From Pseudoxanthomonas sp. (GTDB taxonomy: Bacteria; Pseudomonadota; Gammaproteobacteria; Xanthomonadales; Xanthomonadaceae), in NCBI RefSeq assembly GCF_035999195.1, contig NZ_DASYGY010000009.1, positions 2,356,001 through 2,420,000 on the forward strand: a stretch of DNA of 64,000 nt. The letters are read 5' to 3'. This document shows, one piece after another, positions 52,714 through 61,835 of this stretch. Position 1 is the first letter of the stretch. Every line of letters begins with the position of its first letter. A program made the translations under genes and the position numbers. The notes under the pieces were generated by a model. It did no database searches. It was not told the DNA's origin and saw only the letters and a list, made by a program, of their open reading frames with translations.

Positions 52714-55392
52714 TCAGTCCTGCGGCGCGGCGGCCGGTTCGGCCGGCTTGGCGGCCTCCGGGCTGACCTTCTCGATGGTGTGGCGCAGTTCGCGGCCGAG
52801 GATGGCCTTGGCGTCGCGCGCCCACGCATCCAGGCGGTCGTCGAACAGCAGCTTGCTGTTCTCGTCGGGCCAGACCAGCTTGAGTTCGCGCAGCTTCTGG
52901 ATGAAGCCGCGGAACAGGGTCTTGTCGAAGAACTCCGGCGCGGCCGGTGCGTACAGCAGGCTCAGGCGCTGCGCGGCCTGCTGGCACAGGCTTTCCAGTT
53001 CCGCCGCACCCAGCGTTCCGGGGCCGTTCTTCACCAGCACCGAAATGGCGATGTAGTAGCGCTCGAACGCCTGCTGCAGGGAGTGGCCGATCGCACGCAG
53101 GCGGAACACCTCGTCGGTCTGGCCGGCGCTGCGCGCCAGGATGCCGCCATCGTCGTCGTTGACCTGCTGCAGCAGGCCTTCGCGGACGAACACCTCGATG
53201 GTGCGCTCCATCCGCTCGACGAACTCGTCCTCGCTCCACGGCAGGAACAGTTCGGCCTGCAGGAACGGGTACAGCGTGCGGCCCAGCCGGAGCACGCCGG
53301 CGCGGCTCATGCGGCGGTTGTTCTGGAAGCAGCAGGCGATCCACGACGAGGCCGTGAACAGGTGCAGCACGTTGTTGCGGTAGTAGCTCAGCAGCACCGC
53401 GGTGTCGTCGTCCACGCTCAGCACATCGCCCAGCGGATGCTTGATCCGCTGCAGCATGTTGATCTCCTCGGCGTGGGCGATGATGCGGTCCGGCGAATGC
53501 GGGGTGACGGTGACGCGGTCGGAGTAGGGCAGTTCGGCCAGCAGCGTCTTCGACAGTTCGATCTGCGCGACCAGGTCTGCCTCGCCCATGGCGTGCTTGG
53601 GCGTGGACAGCAGCGCCAGCGCCAGCAGGTTGATCGGGTTCACGTCGGCGGCGCGATTGATGTTGACCTGGATCTGCTGGGCCAGCGCATCGACGATGTC
53701 GGACAGCCAGGCCGGCTTTTCCTCTTCGCCGACCGGCTTGCCGTCCCACTCGGGCGCGTACCTGGACAGCGCGTCGTTCAACGGGATCGGCTCGCCGAAG
53801 TTCACCACCACCTGGCCGTAGTTCTGCCGCAGCACCTTGGGGATGCCCCACAGCACGGCCCAGATGGATTCCTTCTCCTTCGGCCGGCCGCTGAGCTCGT
53901 CCAGGTAACTGGTGCCTTCCAGCAGCTTCTCGTAGCCGATGTAGACCGGCTGGAACAGCACCGGTTTGCGCGGCTGGCGCAGGAACGCACGCAGCGTCAT
54001 CGAGATCATGCCGCCCTTCGGCGGCAGCAGCCGGCCGGTGCGCGAGCGTCCGCCTTCGATGAAGTACTCCAGCGAATAGCCGCCGGAGACCAGCTGCGCC
54101 ACGTACTCGGTGAACACCGCCGAGTACAGCGGATTGCCGCGGAAACTGCGGCGCATGAAGAACGCGCCGCCCTTGCGCAACAGCGTGCCCACCACCGGCA
54201 GGTTGAGGTTGATGCCCGCCGCGATGTGCGGCGGCACGATGCCGCGTTCGTACAGCAGGTACGACAGCAGCAGGTAGTCCATGTGGCTGCGGTGGCAGGG
54301 CACGTAGACCACTTCGTGGCCGGGCGCGGCTTCCTTGAACTTGTCCAGGTGGTGGACCAGCACGCCGTCGTAGATCTGGTTCCACACATGGCTCAGCAGG
54401 AAGCTGGCCGAGCGCACCACCGGGTTGGAATAGTCGGCGGCGATTTCCCAGGCGTAGGCGTGCGCCTTCTTCCATGCGTCCTCGGGCTTGGACTTGTCGC
54501 GCCGGGCCTGTTCGGCGATCGCGTCCTTCACCGGCTCGGCCGCCAGCACCTGGTCGACCAGCAGGCGGCGCGTCGACAGGTCGGGGCCGATGACCGCTTC
54601 GCGGATGCGGTGGAAGTGGGTGCGCAGCACGCGCGAGAGCTTGCGGACGGTGCGTTCGGGTTCGAGGCCTTCGTCTACCGTGTTGCGCAGCGACACCGGC
54701 GGCGCGAAGCGCACGATGGTGCCGCGGCCGTTGAGCAGGATGGCGAGCAGGCGGCGGAAACGGCCGACGATGGCCCAGTTTTCGGAGAACAGCACCGAGA
54801 ACCAGCCGCTCTGCTTGTCCGGCGCGCGGCCGACGAAGATCGACACCGGCACCAGCTGCACGTCCAGCGCCGGGCTGGCGCGGTGCGCCTGCAGCAGCTT
54901 GGCCAGCGAACCGGAATGCGTCTTGGCGCTGACCTGGTCGGGAATCAGCGTGCTGGCATTGCGGCGCGACAGCGCCACGTAGGCACGCTTGCGGCCGAGC
55001 GGATTGCCGCCGACCGGTACCGGTACCAGCGGCGAAGGCAGGCCGGCGTCGCGGCAGGCGCGGTCGAGGATCAGCGCGTTCGACAGGCCGTAGTCTTCCA
55101 GCACGTAGCAGACCGGGCGGCCATCCAGCAGGTCGGCCGGCACGTCCGGTTCGATGTTCAGCGCCAGCCACGGATCGGCCAGCCGGCCCAGCAGTCGTGC
55201 CCACAGCGGGCGCTTGGCCTGGCGTGCAGCGGTGTAAGGCGCCATCGGCAGGCCTGCCGTCACCGGTGCGTCGGCGTGGACAGGGGCATCCGGCGACGCC
55301 CCGGGCGCAGGCGCGTCCGTCGCCCCGGACTTCGTGGGGGGCGGCGTCGGCGTCGGGCCGTCCGGAAACGGCAGGGAATTCTGTTCAGGCAT
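52714..55392 (-). CDS. plsB: Glycerol-3-phosphate 1-O-acyltransferase
   Basis: An 892-residue peripheral membrane enzyme making lysophosphatidic acid from glycerol-3-phosphate and acyl-ACP/CoA, the first step of phospholipid synthesis. The HX4D motif HRSHMD is at residues 367-372; FIEGGRSRTGRLLPPKGGM is the substrate-binding block. The N-terminal 60 residues are Pro/Ala-rich and disordered. The ATG at 55392 (MPEQNS) is preferred over 55401 because CATAAT ends 7 nt before it. Confidence 0.96.
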   Translation of the reverse strand: MPEQNSLPFPDGPTPTPPPTKSGATDAPAPGASPDAPVHADAPVTAGLPMAPYTAARQAKRPLWARLLGRLADPWLALNIEPDVPADLLDGRPVCYVLEDYGLSNALILDRACRDAGLPSPLVPVPVGGNPLGRKRAYVALSRRNASTLIPDQVSAKTHSGSLAKLLQAHRASPALDVQLVPVSIFVGRAPDKQSGWFSVLFSENWAIVGRFRRLLAILLNGRGTIVRFAPPVSLRNTVDEGLEPERTVRKLSRVLRTHFHRIREAVIGPDLSTRRLLVDQVLAAEPVKDAIAEQARRDKSKPEDAWKKAHAYAWEIAADYSNPVVRSASFLLSHVWNQIYDGVLVHHLDKFKEAAPGHEVVYVPCHRSHMDYLLLSYLLYERGIVPPHIAAGINLNLPVVGTLLRKGGAFFMRRSFRGNPLYSAVFTEYVAQLVSGGYSLEYFIEGGRSRTGRLLPPKGGMISMTLRAFLRQPRKPVLFQPVYIGYEKLLEGTSYLDELSGRPKEKESIWAVLWGIPKVLRQNYGQVVVNFGEPIPLNDALSRYAPEWDGKPVGEEEKPAWLSDIVDALAQQIQVNINRAADVNPINLLALALLSTPKHAMGEADLVAQIELSKTLLAELPYSDRVTVTPHSPDRIIAHAEEINMLQRIKHPLGDVLSVDDDTAVLLSYYRNNVLHLFTASSWIACCFQNNRRMSRAGVLRLGRTLYPFLQAELFLPWSEDEFVERMERTIEVFVREGLLQQVNDDDGGILARSAGQTDEVFRLRAIGHSLQQAFERYYIAISVLVKNGPGTLGAAELESLCQQAAQRLSLLYAPAAPEFFDKTLFRGFIQKLRELKLVWPDENSKLLFDDRLDAWARDAKAILGRELRHTIEKVSPEAAKPAEPAAAPQD

Positions 55393-55538
55393 CGGCCGCA
55401 TTATGGCCCACGGCCATGGCCGGCTGGAAAGCGGTTACAGCGCCAGGCCGGTGTCGTTCATCCGGCACGGCCGCGACATCCGCCCCGCAGGAAAGGACGC
55501 AAGTCGTTGAAAACAGGGCGTCCGGTACCTGCGGGCCG

Positions 55539-56477
55539 TCAGGGCGGGGTGGGCGGGTCGGGGTCGGCCGCGGGTGTTGGTGCGGGCGGCACGGTGTCGG
55601 GTGCGGGCAGGGCCGCCAGCACCGCGTCGGCGTGCCGCAGGTAGTCGGTGAGGTACCACTGGCCGTCGCGCCGGGTCAGGCTGACCACGGTATCGATCTC
55701 GCGTTCGCCCAGCGGGTAGTGGATGCGCACGGTGGCGGTGTCGCCCGTCTGTTCGACCAGGCCGGTGCGCAGGTCGGTGAAAGTGGTATCGAGCGGCAGG
55801 CCGTAGCGGGCGAACGTGGCCTTGGCCTCGACGAAGAACGGGGTCAGTCGCTGCAGGCTGGCCACCATGCCGGCGTCGTTCACTGCCTGTTCGGTGGTCA
55901 GGCCGCTGCGGCGCGCGGCCGGGGCCAGGCGCGCGAGGGTGGCGCGCGCCAGCGCGGCGTCGCCGAGGGGGGCACGCTGCGCCCAGTCGCTCAGCGCCGC
56001 GATCACCTGTGCGTAGTGGTCGCGCTCTTCCTGGGTGTAGTCGCCCTCGTTCTTCACGTACTGCACGCCGAACAGGCCCAGCGTGCGCGCGGCCTCCTTC
56101 AGGTCGCGGTCCTGGCGCGCGAACTGGCGGTCGAAGCTGCGCTGCAGGGTCTTTTCCGCATCCTTGGCCGACAGCGCGGCCAGCATCGGCACCAGCTTGT
56201 CGTCCAGCGGCAGTTCGGTGAGCGGCCAGCGGCTGTGGCCGGCGCGCCAGGCCGCGTCCAGGCGCGCATGCGTGGCGGGCGGCACCGCATCACGGGCGAA
56301 GCCGACCAGGTCGTCGTGCTGCAGATGGGTGGCCAGCTGGCGCACGGCCGCCGCCGGTTGGCTCGCGGCGCCGGCCAGTTCCTCGGGTTCGCGCTTCTTG
56401 CAGGCAGCCAGCACCGCCAGCGACAGCCCGAGGGCTGCCAGCACGCGCAGGACGGACGCGGACGGCTTCGGCTTCAT
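55539..56477 (-). CDS. Lipoprotein of unknown function
   Basis: A 312-residue predicted lipoprotein: signal ends LAVLAACKK (lipobox LAAC, Cys about residue 26). The mature helical region contains FARDAVPPATHARLDAAW and QFARQDRDLKEAARTLGLF and a C-terminal beta region (TATVRIHYPLGEREIDTVVSL) reminiscent of a DUF3828/NTF2-like end. A Pro-rich tail closes it. No family is recognised with confidence. Confidence 0.7.
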   Translation of the reverse strand: MKPKPSASVLRVLAALGLSLAVLAACKKREPEELAGAASQPAAAVRQLATHLQHDDLVGFARDAVPPATHARLDAAWRAGHSRWPLTELPLDDKLVPMLAALSAKDAEKTLQRSFDRQFARQDRDLKEAARTLGLFGVQYVKNEGDYTQEERDHYAQVIAALSDWAQRAPLGDAALARATLARLAPAARRSGLTTEQAVNDAGMVASLQRLTPFFVEAKATFARYGLPLDTTFTDLRTGLVEQTGDTATVRIHYPLGEREIDTVVSLTRRDGQWYLTDYLRHADAVLAALPAPDTVPPAPTPAADPDPPTPP

Positions 56478-56649
56478 GCGGTGTGACTCCCCAGTCGCGT
56501 CGCATCTTCGCGGGAGCCGCGGGGGCGGGCAAGCACGGCCGTCGCAGTTGTGGCGCAGGGGGCAGGGGCGGGAACCGGGAATGAAACACGCCGGAGGCCG
56601 GGGATATCTCGTCGGCAGGGAAAGACCGTTCCCCGTTCCCCGCTTCAAA

Positions 56650-56690
56650 CAAAAAAGGAGGCCGGGCGCCTTGCGGCGTCGCGACCTCCT
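56650..56690 (-). terminator. Rho-independent terminator for the e(P4)-pyrF transcript
   Basis: On the minus strand an imperfect stem (AGGAGG..CCTCCT with GCG/CGC and CGCC/GGCG inside) is followed by a T6 run. It lies about 130 nt after the pyrF stop. The rest of the gap (56478-56817) has two smaller GC hairpins near 56692-56755 and, next to pyrF, a 55-bp AT-rich stretch (56773-56827). No gene is seen there. Confidence 0.8.
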
Positions 56691-56817
56691 GAAATCCGGC
56701 CGAAGCCGGAGGACGAAGTGTTGTGGCACATCTCCGGCCCGAAGGCCGGATGCGCACAGCCTACCTGCGCCCGAATGCTAAGGCAATACCTGAAATAGAT
56801 ACAGATAAGCTATTGAA

Positions 56818-57543
56818 TTAATTGACGACACCAGCGATTTCCCGCTGTATCGCTTCGGCGGCGGCCCGTGGATCCTCGGCTTGGCTGATCGGCCGGCCCA
56901 CCACGATGGCGTCGGCGCCCAGTGCGAATGCCTCGGCCACGCCCACCGTGCGCTTCTGGTCGTCACCGACCGGGCCACCCGGGCGGATGCCGGGACAGAC
57001 GATGGAGAAGCCGGGTCCGGTGGCGGCGCGGATCATGCCGGCCTCCTGGCCCGAGCAGATCACCCCGTCGATGCCGGCGGCCTGCGCCGCCAGCGCGCGC
57101 TGCACGACGATGTCGGCCGGTTCGCCGCTGTCGATGCCCATGGCGCGTAGATCGCCGCTGTCCATCGACGTCAGCACGGTCACCGCCAGCAGCCGCAGCT
57201 CGCCTCCGCGTGCCTCGGCGGCGGCTTCCATCATCCCGGCATGCCAGCCGTGGATGGTGGCGTAGGTCACCGGCCAGCGCGACAGGCCACCGATCACCCC
57301 GGCCACGGTGGCGGGGATGTCGAAGAACTTCAGGTCGACGAACACCCGCTTGTCGCGGCGGGCCAGCTCGTCCAGCACGGTGAAATAGTCGCCGCTGGCC
57401 AGCAGCTCCATGCCGATCTTGTAGAACTGCACCGCATCGCCCAGCCGGTCGACCCAGGCCAGCGCGTCGGCACCGGACGGCGCGTCCAGCGCGAAGATCA
57501 GGCGCTCGCGCGTGCCGAGCGCGACGGGGCCGCGTGCAGTCAC
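56818..57543 (-). CDS. pyrF: Orotidine 5'-phosphate decarboxylase
   Basis: A 241-residue TIM-barrel enzyme converting OMP to UMP, the last step of de novo pyrimidine synthesis. The catalytic segment is FVDLKFFDIPATVAGVI; LIFALDAPSGADALAW and the phosphate-binding VVGRPISQAEDP are standard. GTG at 57543 overlaps the upstream phosphatase stop (GTGA), showing tight coupling. The last codons fall in the AT-rich stretch and end VVN. Confidence 0.95.
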   Translation of the reverse strand: MTARGPVALGTRERLIFALDAPSGADALAWVDRLGDAVQFYKIGMELLASGDYFTVLDELARRDKRVFVDLKFFDIPATVAGVIGGLSRWPVTYATIHGWHAGMMEAAAEARGGELRLLAVTVLTSMDSGDLRAMGIDSGEPADIVVQRALAAQAAGIDGVICSGQEAGMIRAATGPGFSIVCPGIRPGGPVGDDQKRTVGVAEAFALGADAIVVGRPISQAEDPRAAAEAIQREIAGVVN

Positions 57544-58448
57544 GGTGCGTAGTCCAGCGCGTCGCGCTTGGCCTGCGTGCGGGCGGCGGGCGGCTGGTCC
57601 CAGGCGTTGTTGAACAGCGCCGGCTCCCACGAGCCGTAGGTCGGGTTGGGCAGCATCCACCAGCGCTCGCCGAACCAGTCGTCGTATTCGTCGAACAGCG
57701 CCTGGCGACCGTCGCGCGTGTTGGCTTCCACCTGCACGAAATCGCCGATCTGGTCGCCGAACTGCATCAGCACGCGGTACTGCTGGCCGGCCAGGCGGCG
57801 GCGGCAGTTCTTCTCGCTGCCGTTCTGCTCGCAGCCTTCCAGCACCGTGCCCAGGCCGAGGAACACGCTGTCGTCGGCGACCGGCAGGCCGGCCTCGCGC
57901 AGGTTGGCCAGCGTCGCGTCCTTCAGGTGCACGGCGCGGTTGGAGATGTAGAGGATGGTCACGCCCTTCTCGGCGGCGGCCCTGGCGAAATCCACCACGC
58001 CCGGCAGCGGCTTGGCCTTCTTCTCGGCCACCCACTGGTCCCAGCTGATCTCGTCGTATTCCTTGCCGTCGCGGATCAGGCGCGCCTGGTACGGCGAGTT
58101 GTCCAGCACGGTCTCGTCCACGTCCATCACCACGGCCGGCTTCAGGCCGGCCGCAGCGTTGCCGCGTTCGCTGGGCACCAGGGCGTCCCAGTGCTTTTCC
58201 TTCAGCGCGGCATCCAGGTGATCGGCGGCGGCGCGGAAGGTCTGGGTGGTGATCGCGCGGTACTCGACCGAGGTCTGCACCCACGCCACGGCATTGAGGT
58301 TGTCGTGCGTGCCGGTGGGCTTCGTCGTGGTCGCGGCGGCGGCAGGCGCGGCGGCATCGGCCGGCGCCGCTGCGGGTTCGGTGCGCTTGCAGGCGGCCAG
58401 GGTCAGCAGTGAAGCCGCCAGGCCGGCGGCGAGCAGGGAAACGCGCAT
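57540..58448 (-). CDS. e(P4)-type outer-membrane acid phosphatase / 5'-nucleotidase lipoprotein
   Basis: A 302-residue lipoprotein of the DDDD (class C) HAD phosphatases. The signal ends LTLAACKR (lipobox LAAC, Cys near residue 20), followed by an Ala-rich linker. Catalytic motif VVMDVDETVLDN and later DSVFLGLG and FGDQIGDF supply the acidic residues. Haemophilus e(P4) dephosphorylates NMN and nucleotides at the cell surface. The ATG at 58448 follows GGGA by six nt; an ATG at 58460 is possible. Overlaps pyrF. Confidence 0.9.
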   Translation of the reverse strand: MRVSLLAAGLAASLLTLAACKRTEPAAAPADAAAPAAAATTTKPTGTHDNLNAVAWVQTSVEYRAITTQTFRAAADHLDAALKEKHWDALVPSERGNAAAGLKPAVVMDVDETVLDNSPYQARLIRDGKEYDEISWDQWVAEKKAKPLPGVVDFARAAAEKGVTILYISNRAVHLKDATLANLREAGLPVADDSVFLGLGTVLEGCEQNGSEKNCRRRLAGQQYRVLMQFGDQIGDFVQVEANTRDGRQALFDEYDDWFGERWWMLPNPTYGSWEPALFNNAWDQPPAARTQAKRDALDYAP

Positions 58449-58475
58449 GGAAGATCCCATTCCGGAAGTGCGGGA

Positions 58476-58481
58476 ATTCTA
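58476..58481 (-). promoter_or_regulatory. -10 box of the e(P4)-pyrF operon
   Basis: TAGAAT on the minus strand, matching TATAAT at five positions, 27 nt before the ATG at 58448. No convincing -35 hexamer 17 nt upstream. Confidence 0.5.
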
Positions 58482-58561
58482 GCCGACCGGTGTTACACGC
58501 GTCGGTCGGTGCGGTGGGACGCGGGTTATCCTGCCGGCCCGTTCCTGTTTCCGACTCCTCT

Positions 58562-59212
58562 ATGGAAGACACCGCGCCCGTCCTGACCGCCGCCGAGGCC
58601 CGCCTGCTGGGTTGCCTGATCGAGAAAGAGGCCACCACGCCGGAAACCTATCCGCTGACGGTGAACGCCGCGCAGTCCGCGGCCAACCAGAAGACCGCGC
58701 GCGAGCCGGTGATGGCGCTGGATCCGGGCGCGGTGAACCACGCGCTGCGCCAGCTGGAGCAGAAGGGCCTGGCCAAGCAGGTGTTCTCCTCGCGCGCCGA
58801 GCGCTACGAGCACCGCACCGCGGCGTTCTTCGGCATTCCGCAACAGCAGGCCGTACTGCTCGGCCTGCTGCTGCTGCGCGGTGCGCAGACGGTGCACGAA
58901 CTGCTCGCGCGCAGCGAGCGGCTGTTCAAGTTCAACGACGCCGACGACGTGCGTCATCACCTCGACCGGCTGATCCAGCGCCAACCCGGGCTCGTCGTGC
59001 AGATCCCGCGTGGCCCCGGCCAGCGCGAGGACCGCTACGTGCACCTGTTGAGCGCGCCGGTGGATGTGGCCGCGATCGCCGCGCGTCTGCCGTCCGCACC
59101 GGCAGGCGAGCCTGCGAATGCGGAACTCGAAGCGCGCGTCGCGGCGCTGGAGGGCGAGGTGGCGGCGTTGCGTGAACAGGTTGCCCGTCTGCTGGACACG
59201 CACGGAGACTGA
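58562..59212 (+). CDS. yceH: YceH-family (DUF480) protein
   Basis: A 216-residue protein with two winged-helix-like domains. The start TAAEARLLGCLIEKEATTPETYPLT is diagnostic of DUF480, and a C-terminal coiled segment (ELEARVAALEGEVAALREQVARL) follows. Function unknown; possibly DNA-binding. Divergent from the e(P4) gene. The ATG at 58562 is preferred over the longer frame from 58409. Confidence 0.92.
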   Translation: MEDTAPVLTAAEARLLGCLIEKEATTPETYPLTVNAAQSAANQKTAREPVMALDPGAVNHALRQLEQKGLAKQVFSSRAERYEHRTAAFFGIPQQQAVLLGLLLLRGAQTVHELLARSERLFKFNDADDVRHHLDRLIQRQPGLVVQIPRGPGQREDRYVHLLSAPVDVAAIAARLPSAPAGEPANAELEARVAALEGEVAALREQVARLLDTHGD

Positions 59213-59391
59213 GCGCCCGTCTTCGCGATCTTCGCCAGGCGCGTTCAAGGCGTTGTTCACATTCGAGGCCGCATGCATGGCGCGGTGTTCGCCTGCGGGT
59301 CCGCGAACTACATGCGGATACGCGCGCTGCGACGTTGCATCGCGCGATGCGTCGCGCTACGTTCGCTCCGCCCCCGGCACGGAACGTCTTC

Positions 59392-60012
59392 ATGGAACGA
59401 CGCCTCATGCGGAGTATCGCCACCGGCGCGCTGATCTGCTTAGCCACGACAGGATGCCACGCCACCATGGCCACATCGACCTCACCCGGCCCTTCTTCCG
59501 CGTTGCCGGAAGGCCACTACACCAACGTCGGCGCCGAGTGGCCGCTGAAGTTCAGGGCGCATTATTTCGGCGGCCACTGCTTCAATACCCAATCGTGCGA
59601 AATCCTTTATCGCGGTTTCAGGCATGGCGCGGAAGACAGGCCATCGCCTTCGGTCGAATCGTATGGGCGACCGCTCGACACGCTGCTGAGTGCGGGTCGT
59701 GGCCCCATCCCGAACTTCCCGCCGCCGGCTCGCGTCACCTGGCGGTCCAAGGACGGCACGCCGCTCGAGGCGGAAATCGACATCGGGGAAATCTTCAGGG
59801 ACGAATTGGTCCGCCACAACGTCAAACAGAACGAGATGTCCGAGCTTGGGCCGGGACCGGGGTTGCTGCCGGCGATCATCCTCGAAGTCAACGACCGCAC
59901 CATCAATGTCTACATGCGGGCGCACATATCCACCAAAGAGCTACAGAAGCCGGACAACCGGTACAGCGACTTCCGGGCTGACCTGATCAAGGTATTCAGC
60001 CGGAACTATTGA
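59392..60012 (+). CDS. Lipoprotein, candidate immunity protein for the adjacent lipase
   Basis: A 206-residue predicted lipoprotein: signal ATGALICLATTGCHAT, with the lipid Cys about residue 22. The mature part includes YFGGHCFNTQSCEILYRG and VTWRSKDGTPLEAEIDIGEI, and ends IILEVNDRTINVYMRAHI then FSRNY. This pattern resembles, from memory, lipoproteins encoded beside Tle-type secreted lipases, where they act as periplasmic immunity proteins. It precedes the lipase by 16 bp and shares AGG codons and lower G+C with it. ATG at 59392 or 59407. Family assignment is inference. Confidence 0.62.
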   Translation: MERRLMRSIATGALICLATTGCHATMATSTSPGPSSALPEGHYTNVGAEWPLKFRAHYFGGHCFNTQSCEILYRGFRHGAEDRPSPSVESYGRPLDTLLSAGRGPIPNFPPPARVTWRSKDGTPLEAEIDIGEIFRDELVRHNVKQNEMSELGPGPGLLPAIILEVNDRTINVYMRAHISTKELQKPDNRYSDFRADLIKVFSRNY

Positions 60013-60028
60013 GCAAGGAGCGCTCGCC

Positions 60029-61429
60029 ATGCAATCGAGTCACGAGGCGCAGGATCGGGACGGCAGGATAGAGGTGGAGCGGATCGGAGAGGTCCGCGGC
60101 GAACGCTACCGCCAGGCCGAGGCCGATCTGTCGAAACTTCGGATCCCCCTCTTTCTTCGTGAAGGAAATCCGCACGAACGTTTGTACATCGCAGGTCTGG
60201 ATGGGACCGGGAACAGCCTGTTCGATGATGATCCTGCGCAATGGAGCACGGTCGCGAAGATCTACAAGCAGATTGAAGAAACCAGGCCGCCGAGAGTCGC
60301 GGCAGGTTATGTGGAAGGCACCTTCACGCAGAATGGATTGCTCAGGATCCCGGAGAAGCTGCTCGACGGGCGTTTCGGACACACCTTCGACGAGCGAGTC
60401 GAGACGGCTTACTTCCAGCTCTGCGTGCGGGCCAAGGAATGGCTGAGAGAGGACCCCGATGCGCAGATCCGCATCGCCGGCGTGGGGTTCAGTCGTGGCG
60501 GGGAGCAGGTGGCTGCGCTCGAGCGCATGATCCATGAGCGAGGCATACGCGATCCGGAAGGCGCGGACTATCGTTTGAATGGAGAGAACCTTATCACCCA
60601 CATCGAGTATGCGGATCGGCCCCTGCTCGTGCAGCCGGGCCTGACGCCGCAGGTGGCGCTGCTGATCGATCCCGTTCAAACGGGGGTCGAGGAGCACGAC
60701 CGCCGCTTACCCCCCTCGACGCTGACGACGTTCCAGCTGACGGCTGAGAACGAGAGGCGTGATCTCTTCAAGGTGACGCTGCACGTGGCACCAGGATTCA
60801 GCGAAGACGACCGCAGCCTGAACCTCATTCGCCCTGGAGTTCACGGCAACATGGCGGACACCTATTCCAGGAACGGATTGGGCACAGAAAACTTCAACCT
60901 GAGCGTCGAGTTCCTCAACCGCCTCAGCGACACGCCGTATCTCGAGAAGCGTCCGCTTCCAACCGATCCCGACCAGTACGTGATCCATCGGTCCGACCAG
61001 CACATGGGCGGCCTGTACGGGACGCGCGGCTACGACCGTGACGGCGTTCGCGACCATGTGGAAGCGCTGGCACCGGAGCGGCTTTGCCGGCAGGCGGTGG
61101 TCGACGACTGCAACCGCAAGGAGCCGATCGACGAGGCACTGGATGCCCGGTTCGAGCGCCGCACGGCGCCGAACCCGCTCCCCGCTCAGGCGACGCCGCA
61201 GGACGCTGGCCAGCCCTGGCCAGGATTGAACGACCTGGTGGCGAAGGCGTCGCGCGCGGGCGCGTCCGATCCGGCCAGCGTGATGCCTGCGGTCATGGAG
61301 GAGTACCTGCGTGGACCCTGGGCCAGACAGTTCCAGGCCACAGTAGGGAAGGAACTCGCAGCGCGCGATCCGGCGCCGCTCGCGCCCGTCGGGGCGACGC
61401 GGGACGAACCGCCTGCGCTGGCGCGCTGA
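60029..61429 (+). CDS. DUF2235/Tle-like lipase (candidate antibacterial effector)
   Basis: A 466-residue alpha/beta hydrolase. The N-terminal half has LYIAGLDGTGNS (the FDGTGN-type block of DUF2235), the nucleophile elbow GVGFSRGGEQ (Ser155), LLIDPVQTG (Asp214) and DQHMGGLYGTRG (His325), a plausible triad. This matches the lipase class of type VI effectors (Tle). There is no signal peptide, PAAR, VgrG or Xanthomonas T4 effector tail. AAGGAG lies nine nt upstream. Codon use differs from neighbours (AGA, AGG). Cotranscribed with the lipoprotein before it; no secretion cluster in view. Confidence 0.75.
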   Translation: MQSSHEAQDRDGRIEVERIGEVRGERYRQAEADLSKLRIPLFLREGNPHERLYIAGLDGTGNSLFDDDPAQWSTVAKIYKQIEETRPPRVAAGYVEGTFTQNGLLRIPEKLLDGRFGHTFDERVETAYFQLCVRAKEWLREDPDAQIRIAGVGFSRGGEQVAALERMIHERGIRDPEGADYRLNGENLITHIEYADRPLLVQPGLTPQVALLIDPVQTGVEEHDRRLPPSTLTTFQLTAENERRDLFKVTLHVAPGFSEDDRSLNLIRPGVHGNMADTYSRNGLGTENFNLSVEFLNRLSDTPYLEKRPLPTDPDQYVIHRSDQHMGGLYGTRGYDRDGVRDHVEALAPERLCRQAVVDDCNRKEPIDEALDARFERRTAPNPLPAQATPQDAGQPWPGLNDLVAKASRAGASDPASVMPAVMEEYLRGPWARQFQATVGKELAARDPAPLAPVGATRDEPPALAR

Positions 61430-61444
61430 TCGTCCCTCAGCTGC

Positions 61445-61822
61445 TCAGCGCCTCTCCTCCATCAATCCCACCAGATTGCCATCCGGGTCGCGCAGGAAGC
61501 CGATCCAGAGTTCATGATCGGGCATGCGCACCGCGAGCTGCGGCCCACGCTCTTCCGTTGCGCCTCGTGCCACCAGTGCGACCTGCGTGGCGACGATGTC
61601 GTCGACGCGGAAGTACAGCACTGAATTGGCACCGACCGCCCCGGCGCCCTGCGGCGTGGTCAGCATCAGGCGCACGTCGCCCGCCTGCAGGAACGCGAGC
61701 GTCGGCGCGGGCTGGAACAGGAAGGGCAGGCCCAGCGCATCGCGGTAGAACGCCAGCGCGGCGTCGACGTCGCTGACGGTGATCGCGATCTGGTGGATGT
61801 GCGAGAGGCGAGCGTCCGTCAC
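61445..61822 (-). CDS. VOC (glyoxalase/bleomycin-resistance) family protein
   Basis: A 125-residue VOC protein with paired beta-alpha-beta-beta-beta units: HIHQIAITVSDVDAALAFYRDALGLPFLF and HELWIGFLRDPDGNLVGLMEE. His and Glu at the usual metal sites are seen (HQIAIT, ...GLMEE). Substrate unknown. The GTG at 61822 begins MTDARLSHIHQIA; 13 bp downstream of a small membrane-protein gene. Confidence 0.85.
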   Translation of the reverse strand: MTDARLSHIHQIAITVSDVDAALAFYRDALGLPFLFQPAPTLAFLQAGDVRLMLTTPQGAGAVGANSVLYFRVDDIVATQVALVARGATEERGPQLAVRMPDHELWIGFLRDPDGNLVGLMEERR

Positions 61823-61835
61823 GGCATCTTCGAAT

